Of a stretch of 64,000 nt of DNA, positions 1 through 12,600 are shown in pieces (position 1 is the first letter of the stretch; each line of letters starts with the position of its first letter). The stretch is from Strongylocentrotus droebachiensis (taxonomy: Eukaryota > Echinodermata > Echinoidea > Camarodonta > Strongylocentrotidae). A program made the position numbers and the translations under genes. The stretch lies in the NCBI GenBank assembly GCA_035222895.1, contig JAVYIG010001841.1:62001-126000 (forward strand), written 5' to 3'. The notes under the pieces are model-generated. The model was not told where the DNA came from and did no database searches. It saw nothing but the letters and a program-made list of their open reading frames with translations.

Positions 1-390
1 CTTCTTTCAGAGGCCGTGGAATCTCGAGAAGTTTGCATTTTCATATTCAGTAAATATTCACGAGTCCGTAGGTATATAATTTGTCTATATAATGCTCTGC
101 TCCGGTCAAGGTCTTTAAATTTAGTGCGTAAGTGGCAAAACTAATGTTTTCGAGTGAATTCTACATGGAAAAAATACGTAAAAATTACCAATGAACAAAT
201 TCTTTTTTACAGTGTAGTTTAATAAATACACTTCCAGCCATATATAATCGCATGCTTGTATTAAGGATCAATTCACCTTGTCACCTAATTAGATCATCCT
301 TTTTTGTTGTTAGGCCGAACAACCGTCTATACGTTGCCATAAAAGTATAATATACATTTCTTCATTTTGTTCTGGTTCTGCATGGATTGA

Positions 391-647
391 TTAAATAGTA
401 CCATTTTTCATGTATTCGTGCCGCCTCATTTCGGGGCTTTGCATGTAAATGCTACCTGGTTCGGTGCAATAGTAATGCCGGACATCATCAGAAATCGGAA
501 GGTCTGTTGGGAGTTTGGATATTAGCCAGTCTAGATCGGGTTGCGCGGGTTTCGGGATCAACTGTACAGTCTCACCGCTCTCCAGAGTGATCAAAGGACA
601 TGACATCATGGTCATATGAGGACAGACGTCATGTACGTCATGTAATG
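391..647 (-). CDS. Terminal exon of kringle gene, copy A
   Basis: The acceptor is TTTTCATTGTAG|CA, phase 1, and the exon runs to a TAA stop at 391-393. It encodes 85 residues starting ALHDVHDVCPHMTMMSCP, with three cysteines, an acidic middle (PTDLPISDDVRHYYC) and an N-G-T sequon just before the stop. No known domain is recognised. Open reading continues into the intron upstream of 647, but that part is AT-rich low-complexity sequence and is not exon. An ATTAAA polyadenylation-like signal lies at 218-223 (minus strand), at the edge of the duplicated segment. Confidence 0.65.
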
Positions 648-3600
648 CTACAATGAAAATGAGTTTAAGAATGAATAAATTGATAAATACATTGATAGAT
701 AAATAAATACTAAAACGAATGTATAAATACAGATTGAAGTAGATGTTAATGAAAGAATATATGAATAAATGAATAGACAAACAAATAGATAAATGAGTAT
801 ACAAATAATTAAATAAACATAAGTAAATATATACAAAATCAAAATGACTGGGCTATGTACGGGTATAACAACTTTTTTTCCCTTCTTTTTCTTATTGTTT
901 GGATAGGTAACTAATTAATTTAAATCAACGTGAAATACCATCACGAGAGCATTGCTTATTGGTGAAATATTACCTTGGGGGTAATTGACATTTTATTGAA
1001 TATATATGTGTGAAAGTAAATGAACCCACATGTATTTCAAAATTACAAAATAAACGAGGAGTTTAAATAATAATAATGATAAGATGTTCATTTATACAGC
1101 AGAGCTACTATATGAACATGCTTTACTGCGCTTTATAAAAAGTATTACATTATTATCCCGGCTGCAGCTCGGCCGCAACAGGCCGCTACACCATTCAAGG
1201 CATTTCTTCCTACAGGGTGTTGACTTCACCTAGGCGAAGAGTGGCAAATGTAGAAAATGTCCTGCTAAAAACAACTTGGGTACCGTGTTTTCACTTCGCT
1301 ACAGTAAGTCTATGGAAGTGGCTACAGTCTTGTTCAAAGCCTAGTTGTGAAATGGGTATCCACACACACTATCATTTCATGAGGCGTTCATTCACATCAC
1401 AAACATAATTCTATTCTTCTACTGATTCTATACCTTCTAAAGAGTAAAAGTATAACATTGAATTAGTAGACACTTATGCTCTTCAAAAACTCATCAATTC
1501 ATTATACTGTTTAATAAAAATGATACCGGCTATATATGTATTTGAACACTCAAGTAAATCGACATTAACACACTCATCTAAATGTTTGGAGGCACATTCA
1601 TATCCGACGCCTATGTATAAGCTCATTAGGAGATTAGCTATACTACGCGGCCAATCATCTAATAACACAGAGTCAAATCACAAATTCGGACTCTGAAAAA
1701 AAATCCCACCCTCCATTCATATAACACGTAAAGTAGAAACCATAATTTGATTTTGAATTCGTCACCTTAAATTCAAATTTTGTCCACGATCCCGTCTTCT
1801 GATCAAAAATTGAATGATAGATAATTTGTAGAGTAAAAGTCTCAGCTACAACATATTGAAATATGGGAGACATCAGAGCAGGGGCGAAATTTTAAATTGC
1901 AATTTTTTTCTTTTCTTTTTACATATTCAGACCTACTTAACATTATGTAGTTGATTTAATTTTTTGTGTATAGGTCGCCTTAAACTTTAAATATGTTTAT
2001 CTTCGAATAATACTTTTAATATAAAAAGTCAGGCAAGCACATTTTCTATGGTTCTTTAATTTATTTAGTTTTTGAAGTTACGAAACCATTGACGTCATGT
2101 CGTCTTTGAATATATATGCAGGCAAGTTGTTGTAACCGACAAATGGACAAATGAATAAACGTTTCTACGAAACAACATTTAAAGAAAACACAGAACAACA
2201 ACAACAAAGACATAGACAAAATTTATGTTTACCAGCAGTAGTTTGAGATGTGACTGAATCCGATGTCTGTATCGCTGTCGTAGGTTTGGTCAAAGTAGTA
2301 GGAATCGGAGTTGTTTCTGTTGAAAACAATTATTACAAAGAAGTAACTATGAATAACAAGGAACACAAATATGAAAAAGAAGGGGAGATTAAATTGAACA
2401 GTGTAATGTAAGTTTGAATGAAATACTCAGGATGAACAACCAATACATTTCAATAGACAGAAGGAGCAATACGTAACATTGGCTCTCACCATTGTTCCCA
2501 AAAGCTCATTCACGTAGGATAGGTTAGCGAAAAAATGGTCAAAATGTTTTTAAACGTTACACTCTAAATTACAGGGATTTAAATTTAAATCTATAGGATT
2601 TATTTTTAAATCTTTCATGTACTGTAGGTAGGGACCAATCGATGTGGATTTAAAATTAATCTTCGCTAGGATTAAAAAGTTTTAATCTGTAAAGGATTAA
2701 AAAATAAGTTCAAAAGATTTATATTATAAATCTTTCTAGATTAAAATTAACCCTGATAAAGATTTAAAAGCAATCCTTTTTGGGACTTCTTTGTCATGTG
2801 ACAAAATCTTATCGCCAGGATTGGTCAATTTGCCGTTAATTTTCGGAACTTTTTTTAATCTTTTGGGATTGAAAAAAATATATTTGAAACTCGGATTAAG
2901 AACCAGTTTAGCAATCTTTTAAGATTAAAAATCAATCTTTATGGATTAATTTCATTCAAATCCGGCTTAAGATTTAAATTTTAAATCCCTGTAATTTAGA
3001 GTGTAGGATTGCCGCTCTTGGAAAAATTACAATGACAAATTTAGCTTGATACATGAGCGATACGGTACCCAAACATTGAAAATGGCACGTTCAATGTTAA
3101 CAACGCTTACAGGTAAATTCTATCAAAGCAAACAACCAATTATTATTGGTTAAAAACGAAGGGAGAGAAGCATCAGATCTTGAAGCGAACGATATAACAA
3201 TAGGCGCTTGAACCCCTTCAGGAAAGAGTTTAAGTGCAGTGGGGTTTTTACTCATTAGGTTTGAACGCTTTCCACAAACCACAATATAGCATCATTCGTT
3301 CCTTTTCTCCTGTCAATGTAAAATAATTGTATATGTTTTCATCTTGATATTAAGTAATTGTGAGCAGCGAACTACTACCTTGGCATCTCGGGTCAAGGTA
3401 ACCTACAGCACAATACTCCCATCTTATCCCAGAATTGGTGGTGTAACACCAAGCAGTGGCCTCATTATCTGGGTTTCTGCACAAGTTGCCGTCTAGTCCC
3501 GCGTTAGGATAGTTAGCTGGAGTCCTAGTGTGTCCATGGGGAGTATGAGAGGTCCATGCTTGACAAGTATAACCGTTGATTGTCTGAGCTAAGTCTCCTC

Positions 3601-6600
3601 TGTATTGCACTCCTGTAGGATCTTCCTGGCATGTTGGTGTGCCTGGAGAAAACACAGAGTAATATTTTCAATAGAGCTCGCTAAAGTAATATGTGTTTTA
3701 TTCTGAATACCAATTTGCTCCCCCTTTCCCCCGAAAAAGCAATTACTCTTATGCAACGACCGATTCACAGACCAAATTATAATTTACTGTGTCAGTCGCT
3801 TACATACATTAAGCTTGACGTGTAGGCCATTTTACATAATTATACTTACGTGTCTGGATCACTGCCAACTTAAAACACATTCAATATAACTACCCGTTGG
3901 ACAAACGCCCAAGATTACTACTCTCTGGACATAAACCCAAGACTACTACCCGCACAACACCCCAGAAATTGCTAATAACGATATGGAACTTAAAGGGACT
4001 TGGTAACATTGTTCAGATGAGAGATAGTGGTGCTAAGGTAGTGACTTCAATGCTAGATGTACAATTAAAGATAATCTGAAAATTTGAGTGAAAACGGACC
4101 ATCATTAATGGTACAAATTGGGAAAAACTAATCTGATCGATTCCTTAATTATCCCAACTATAATTATTATTACAATTTAACTACATTTTAGGTGAATGGA
4201 AATCTCACAAAGCAATAAAATGGCTCTACATTCCATTCCAGACATTGAAGAGTTGACAATTTTTGTATAGCCTGTTTTATGTCTTTTTTCATGGAAAAAC
4301 GGTTGGGAAAATTCAAAAAAGGTTGGGAGAATTTACTGTTAATCACTGTTAGAGGGTGTCGTACATCAAAGCCTTCAAAGAAAACCATAGATATCTTCGT
4401 GGTTTGAGAATTGTTTCAGGATTGTTTACATGTCAGAGGGCTAAAGGTAAAGTGCGTAGCTAATGCCCCCCCCCCCCCCTCCGTCAAAATTATGGCCGTT
4501 TTTTAAATGTTATATTGCGATCTCAATCGTCTACCTGCTGCATGCCCAATGTGGCGTGATCCACGAATTCGCACGCCCTACCTGCCCAACTGTGGCTAGC
4601 AGTAAGTAGGGGGAGATCAGGTTGGTGATCTTACCTGATACTCTGACTGTTAGAACACCAATCACTACCACAGCGATGACTGCTACTAGCTTTAGTATAG
4701 ACACCATGCTTGAGGGCGTCTTTCCTCCTCCAGAGGCAATACCACAGATCCTACATGAGCAGAAAATGGTGTCATAGCATTATGGGGCGAGGAGAGATTG
4801 TCATATATGATTACAGTGTCTAAAATGAACTGATTTTTCAAAGTCACCCACATTTCATTTATCATCATATTTGAGGCACTGCAATATATATATTTCGTAT
4901 CAAACTTAAGATGGATCAATAAAGAGAGGGAGTCGGTTGAAACGTCTTTAAAACACAGGGTCACAATGGATGAATACTTATTATTTGACGAAAGTGATGA
5001 CACTAATTCTAAGAATTCATCAAAACAGTGTACCAAACGTTATGTTAGTGATAATGAATAACAAGACAGGTATATGTATTAACTATTTTAAACCTAACTG
5101 TTGTTATCAAGATACTCCATGGAATCATTTCACATAATAGGGACAATAATAAAGCTTCTATAGCAGATGTGTTTCCGAGTTTTTGTAATAGTGACATAAG
5201 ATATTCCCCTTTCAGGAACAAAGATCCATTGAAATCTAGACAATGATTTTCAGTCAAATATAACTAGAAAGTATACAACAAAACGCGCGAAATAAGTTTG
5301 AAAATTCAATTTTCTTTCAACTTCTGAGTGGGCCACATCCCCTCAATCACGCCCGCCCTGTCCGCGCAATGCTACACGGTCGTCTTTATTTAGTGATATA
5401 TAACGTTTCTGCTAATTAATCTTTCTAAAAACAAAGCTGATTATGACGTGTGTCATGACGTTGTTAGACAAATAAGATAATTCAGAAAGTAAAGTTAGTG
5501 GTTATAATCCTTTAAAACAAATATTAATGCATCGGCTGCGTTAGACGTGTACTCGCTTTCTAGGAGAATATTTTAGGAAATACTTCGAGCGCGACGCAGC
5601 TTCATACCGTTTACAATACTTACATTATGATACACGATAATGTTTAAAATCATTGTGTTACAGCCACTTTTACAGGTTTCTCTTGAAAACTACTTCTAAT
5701 TTCCATTAAAAAAATTCATATACGTCAATACGCCACAACTGCACGTGTATTTCCGTGATTTTAAGTGATTCAGTTTCTTTTGCGCAGGCATTTTGTAGAG
5801 TTACAGGCACAGTTCTGTTTTTTTTTAAATGGCTAACTGGCGGCGGTCGTGATGAGATCAGAGCTTAATTAGAAGCATGTTTGGAATGTCATTATGATAC
5901 TTTTGACAGAGTCAGGTGCATGCATGTATTATGGTACCGATCAGTGTCGATTTGTAGTAGGCCCATGATGTCACTGCCAGTGGAAATGATTTCTAGATCA
6001 AAATTTGAGAAGATGTTGACCCCAGTGTCAAAGAAGATGGTCCCCCTAGAGCCATAATCGGGCTTTCGTATAGATCACAATAACGGAATTAACGTACATG
6101 TAATAGGCCTAAGTTTCTGAAATATACTTTGTGTTGCTGAGATTTTCACGAAAAACACGCTATTTTTGGAGCTGCTGCTGTAAGTAAGTACTTGAGAACT
6201 TGATAGCCGCGGCAAGTAACAGGTGTTGTCATACTTGATAAGGCAACTAGATATTGGCCCTTTATAAATACCTGGATTGGATGGAAGGTTATGAATGTGA
6301 TTTTTAGCAATTACTTAAGCAACACATTTTCCTAAAGCCTCGGTCACAAATACCATTACGAACGGCTACGAACGCCGTACGAACGATTTTCAGACAATGG
6401 AAATTCGGGAAGACAATGGAAAACCAGGGAGATTCGTACGGAATTATCGTTCGTACGAACGCCTAGCTTGATTATGCTTTTACTTAAAGCTTTTAGTAAG
6501 TAATTACTCATTTTTTATGAATACGGCGTAACGCGTATTGTTTGTGAGTTCATTTTTGTATGGACCTTTCATGCTTTTGGCTAGCTACCGTTGGAAAATA

Positions 6601-9600
6601 TGGTGCATGTTAATGGCGCGTGATCACCTAATCAAAATGCAAGTTGGCCTTCAGCTCACTGTCTTCATAACAAGGTGTGATCAAAAATAGCATTCGTCTA
6701 TTGTTATGGTTATGTGCATGAGTAATGATATTGAGAGTTTCGAGGTTGAATCATTTCAAATCTTAATGACATGGAAAATGAAATCCTTGTGGAGAAAAGT
6801 ATCAAAAAATGTCCATTTTCCGTAAGGATATGATCCAAGTATACAGTGTGTCCCAGAAAAAAAAATGATTATCGTGAGCGAACTATGAGCTGTTTGCAAA
6901 TAATTCTTTGATTTTTATAAAGTAAATGTTTTGTACTTCAAAATGAAACTGTGATTGAATTAACCAATATAAATTATTGAATATGAATCAATATTGATTT
7001 GTTTACAGTATGTTCAAAATTCTGCTGCACGTATTCTTTCAAGAGGTAGTTTTTAAAAATAAAAGTATTAACATGGAAGGCAACGCATGGATATGCTCAT
7101 GTGTACCATCTAGGACGACTACCCCCTAGGACAACTACCCCCGGACAACTACCCCTAGGACAACTACCCCGTGACAATTACCCCCTAGGAAGCTGTTGTC
7201 CGGGGGTAGTTGTCCGGGGGTAGTTGTCCGGAGGTAGTTGTCCTAGGGGGTAGTCGTCCTAGAAGGTGATTGCCCTAGGGGGTAGTTGTCCTAGGGGGTA
7301 GTTGTCATAGAGGGTGGTTATCCTAGGGGTGGTTGTCCAGGGGGTAGGTGTCCTAGAACCCCGCCCTGTGCGTATGCGTCACGTGTCTTCCTTTGTGTAG
7401 TAGTAAAGGTCATTCGGGGCAAAATATCAGACAAAGCCGCCCGCCGGTGCTTAAAGGAAACCGAACCCCAAGTAATAACTTTACTTATTCTGAGAGATTT
7501 ATTATGTTATTACCCATACATCTACAAGATTCCCCACCAAAGTGTATGAGAGAGGTATAAAGCAAAAATAAAGTACAGTTTCTCAGCACGACATGGGCAT
7601 CGCCATTTTCTTGATAATGTGACGTACTATGCGAAGTCGTTTATCAAGTAAATGTATTCAAATGTATGGATGCTTCTTTCCCAGACGTGTGTGGTGATGA
7701 AGCATTTCATTCACCTGCTATTATCCGTTTTTTTTTTTTTTTTGGGGGGGGGGGGGCTGACAAAAAAAAAAGGATCACCCCACTCTAACATGCAGTCCCC
7801 AATTCAGACAAGATTAAGAGTAGAGAACGGTACAACGAATCGTCTTCTTTCTCTAATAATTTAATGAAACGGCAAAGCTTCCGCGCTTCGCGCGGGAGGG
7901 GATTCGTTAGAAGTTAGAGGATAGTGATCTGCCACGTCGTGAGACGTTGTATAAATAATGCTTTGATGCCGTACAATGCACAAAGACGGTGGTCCGGTAC
8001 TTCACCGTAGTACTTGCAAAAATTATCTCGAGTGTATAAACTGTGTCGTTATCGGGGGCGCGGATAGATCTTTTTACAGTGGGGAAGGGGGGAGGGTATA
8101 GCGGCCACCGATTACCGACAAAACGAGCCACCAATTACCAACAAAATATAAAAATGCCAATGTCCAAATGCCTAAACTTTTAACCCTATAAACCCGGAGC
8201 CAGGAACTAATTTATTTGTTCAGTTCCCCCCCCCCCCCCTCCCGCGCGAAGCGCGGAAGCTTTGACACTTCATTAATTTATTAGAGAAAAAGACGATCCG
8301 TTGTACCGTTCTCGACTCTTAATTCTTGTTTCGCCCCCCCCCCCCCGTGCAAAGCGAGGAAGCTATGACGTTTCATTTAATAATTAGAGAAAGAAGACGA
8401 TTCATTGTACCAGTCCAGACTCTTAATCATTGTCTGAATTCAGTCCCCCCCCCCCCGCGCGAAGCGCAGAAGCTTTGACGTTTCAATAAATTATTACTCT
8501 TAATCCTTGTCTGAATTCATTTTCGCCCATCCCGCGCAAAGCGCTGAAGCTTTCACGTTTCATTAAATTATTAGAGAAAGAAAACGATTCGTTGTATCGT
8601 GTGCTTGTGTGAATACAGTTTCCCCCCTTCCGCGCGAAGCGCGGAAGCCTTGGCACTTCATTAAATTATTAGAGAAAGAAGGCGATCCGTTGTACCGTTC
8701 TCGATTCTTAATTCGTATTTCGCTTCTCCCGCGCAAAGCGCGGAAGCTATGACGTTTTATTTAATTATTAGAGAAAGAAGACGATCCATCGTACCGGTCT
8801 CGACTCTTAATCCTTGTCTGAATTCAGTCCCCCTCCCCCTCCCGCACGAAATGCGGAAACTATGACGTTTCAATAAATTATTACTCTTATCCCGTGTCTG
8901 AATTCATTTTCGCCCATCCTTCGCGAAGCGCGGAAGCTTTCACGTTTCATTAAATTTATAGAGAAAGAAGACGGTTCATTTTATCGTGTCTTTGTCTAAA
9001 TTCAGTTTGTCCCCTCCCACGCGAAGCGCGGAAGCTTTGTCGTTTCATTTAATTATTACTCTTAATCCTTGTTTGAAATCATTCTCGACTCTTAATCCTA
9101 GTCTGAATTCAATTCCCCCCCCCCCCTCCCGCGCGAAGCGGGGAAGCTTTGCCGTTTCGTTAAATTATTAAAGAAAGAAGCCGATTCGTTGTACCGTTCT
9201 CTACTCTTACTACTCTTAATCTTGTCTAAATTTAATTTCCCCCACTATATGTGCAGTTCGCAAATCTGTACATGCTCAGCCCGAGTGGTGGGTAGCATGT
9301 TATCTCCAGGCAGTGCTTTGCACAGTAGCTTCTGGACAGGATTTTTTTAATTAGCGCTACTGTTAGTGGCCACTACAAGGTCCTTAGTGACTATAAACAA
9401 AAACATATGCTCTTCCTGGCTATTTGGAAATGGGTCAATTTGCAAGAATTAAAGGAGAAACTAGCATTTTGTTGAAAAGCATGTGATATCATGAACATTT
9501 ATACATCACTTGTGAAAATAAGTCATGGTTCAATTTTATTTGGGGGGCTGGCGCCCCCCCCCCCCCAAGCCCCCCCCCCCCCCCACCAGTACGCCAGTGC

Positions 9601-12600
9601 TCACCATTATGATCTTTACGATAAATAAGCCTCAAATGTCTAAATCCTTACTAATCGCCTACTGACTAAATTAACTCATATGAGTTTTAAACGTTCTGCA
9701 ATCCAAAGACAACCGGTTTCTATAAGAATTCATCCCTTGCTGTCAGTATTTCAGTGCTAAACATAATTGTCGAAAATAATTGACTGTCACAAAATGATGA
9801 TTAATACGTAATAAACTCTATGTAACTATTAACACTTGTCTGATAACATAATTAGCAAAATAATTAGTCTGCGGAATTGATAACGGAAGATCTATCAGCA
9901 CAAATTCATTTCTCTGTATTCGATCAATGCTACTCATATTTGACATTACATCTTCCCTTAAAAATGTCAACTGTTTCGTTTTTGTAAGCTCTCCAATCCT
10001 CTCCGATGAAGCTAGTTTTGAAACATTTCTCCCATCGAGTTTCGGATATTCAATCAACATGGGTAAAAAAAAACTGTCATTCGTGCGTGAGTCCAAGGGA
10101 AGAAAATCATTATGTTTGATGTTTCAAAAGACTCGGAGCTGAGTAGAATGAAGAACGAAACACAATGTTCATCGCTCGCCTCAATTAGACATTAGACATT
10201 TTGCCAATATCCTTCTATTCCCTTTCAATTCAGAGTTATTAAATTCTTACTCATGATATTTGTCAGTATTAAATTACAATCTGCATTCCCTTTTTTTAAA
10301 ACAAACTTTAATTGTTTTTGTTTCATTTGACCTACAATTTGGATTAGAATGAATACATTTATTTTGAATATAATTATCGCACATACGTCTTTATACAATC
10401 AATGTATGAAAGAAATCTATTCTGTCAATATTATTAAAGAAAATGAAAATTTATGACATTTTCTGTACAAAGCAAGTTGGAGATGAGCTTATAAAATACG
10501 TCAAAGTGTTGCATATTTGTGTTCCATTGATGACATCTTCACAAATTCATAAATGTCCCATTTCTGTTCAGATTTTTCTCAAACATTCGCTTTTTTTAAT
10601 CTCCCATTTTTCTGCTGTTATTAAAAACCCACTTAATATCAGGGTGGACTTCCCTTTTAATGTAACTTGCATATTAATTGGTGTCGCGCTTTGATCGAAA
10701 TAAATTCAAACATCATTGTCACTACTATGATCATCACCATGCTCATTTTGGAGAGATCTCTACCCAATATGTGTTACAGTGTATAACTCGTACAGTTCTT
10801 TTCTCATCAAGTTATTGTTACTCAAGTAAAAACATCCGGGGACTGTCCTAAATTCGTCTGTCCGAATGTTCACGATGATATCACGGATGATGAGATCCAG
10901 TTAGAGGCCGGAAATTGAAGTTCTAATACCATTGTAACTACTTTCACAAATCAACTCAATGCTATTTTGAATACCCTATTGTATGTTACTTGGAAATCAC
11001 ATTAGAATTACGTAAAACGTCATCGTAATGTTCGCGTATTTCTAAGGGTGACGAACAAATCTGTAAAAATTGCTTTCGGTCTATTTTACGAGCAGTCTCA
11101 GTGCGCGATGACACGGGTAAGTATTCAATACAGAGCCGGACGATGATTTTTCTTCAATCAGGCTATCTTACTAAGATGTAAAGGTACCAATCACCAATCA
11201 CACTTAAGTACTGTAATTAATATGTAACCAAACAAATATCCTCACTGATATGTAAAGAAATATAGGCATACAACCAGTAAAGATCGTGTAATAAAGGACA
11301 TTTCAGGAAACGTTTTTGAACCGGCGGAATTATCTACTGCTTTAATAGTCCATGGAACAGTCACAATATTATGAACTGAGAACAAAACCCCAAGGGAATG
11401 TTTTACAAAGACTTAGATCGTCTTTAAGTTGGGCTTAACTATGGCAGGTCATTCATGCCACTGGTTGCTCTCACCAATGTACTATAATTGCCAGAACGCA
11501 AATTGCATAAATTAGTTAGTGCTCTTCTCGGTTGAAGGTTTCTCATAAATGAAATAGATTTGTCAACTGCTATAGGTAGTATTTATAAATTAATTTGTTA
11601 CAAGTGTGCCCCTGTTCTTTATTTTTCACCTAATATTATTTCTATCATCTCAGTTGTTATTTTTTTTCATTGAAAAGTAAAGGTTTCGTTATTGATTTAA
11701 AAATTCTTTCCAACTAAAGCTTGGTGCATGATACATGTACACCTTCAACAGATACGTCACATTCTTAAGAAAATGGCTGCGCCCATGTCATGCTGACAGG
11801 CATCACAGCATGCCATGAATATCTTCATTATATATATCTTGTACATTTTCGTAAGGAATATTGTACATGAAAGGGCAGGAATACATCTCATTTTTCAGAA
11901 TACCTACACTTATTCTTTGGGTTTAGGTTTCCTTTAATTATCTCGCAGTGGTAATCCCTGATTTGGTTTTAAAAAATTGATGTATGGTTGTATGTACATG
12001 TATTTGTGATATACTCAGTGATCTCCGACGTTATTTTTGAAACTACAATTTCTGGTACAACTGCCAAATTATCTTTAGAACATTTAACGCATTTAACATT
12101 TAACAAGTTCCTGATGGTACGTATATATTTCATAAATATGGAGGCAACCAGTCCTGTAGAACGGCCGTGTAGATACTGAGAGAAAACCATACGCCGAGTA
12201 TTACAAAGGGAGATTATAAACTAGAAGCCCTCGTTATAATTACATGTACGTTATGTTGAACCTGAATGAGTATTGCTTCTGAACTGTGCCATTGACATTC
12301 AGTTGGCTCCTAATCCCATTAGACCATGTCGGAAGTGCAAAATGAAATGATGAATTATATATCAACGGAAAACGCATAAAGCAGGGCTCCCACTTAGCCG
12401 AATTGGAGCCTCGAGTTGTGGCGAGCTGGCTCGATCTTATGGAAAGCCGTTTTATTATTAAAACATATTTCTTGATATCACGAAATAATTTTACGATGTA
12501 AAGCAATGGAAATTCTTGATATCAAGAATTGAATTCGTGATATCAAGAATTCGATTTCGTGATATCAAGAAATATGTTTTAATGATAAAACTGCTTGCCA

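Larger units (their letters stand above)
7455..11933. mobile_element. 4.5 kb TTAA-flanked element with inverted ends (copy A only)
   Basis: The left end AGGAAACCGAACCCCAAG and the right end are imperfect inverted repeats of about 24 bp. TTAA flanks both sides (7451-7454, 11934-11937). Copy B has a single TTAA and no element (GGTGCTTAATTATCTCG near 28730). TTAA duplication is the hallmark of piggyBac-type insertion, though TA would also fit. Inside are a satellite array (about 7780-9240) and 2.7 kb of unique AT-rich DNA with only short ORFs. No transposase is recognisable, so it is non-autonomous. Confidence 0.8.

Noticed and set aside
391..804. Extension of the terminal exon to the full 137-codon ORF
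   Set aside because: The upstream part is AT-rich intron (repeated Ile/Leu/Tyr/Ser) and an acceptor at 648-650 with matching phase marks the true exon start.
1217..1873. Short ORFs conserved between the two copies (also at 21270-21995)
   Set aside because: The whole surrounding DNA is nearly identical because of the duplication, so conservation says nothing about coding. No splice sites or domain support them.
3097..3282. 61-codon minus-strand ORF present in both copies
   Set aside because: Same reason; it also does not fit between the Thr-rich and kringle exons by phase or splice signals.
6341..6466. MITE candidate starting AAAGCCTCGGTCAC in copy A
   Set aside because: Copy B lacks it, but no matching inverted end or target duplication could be found, so its type is not claimed.
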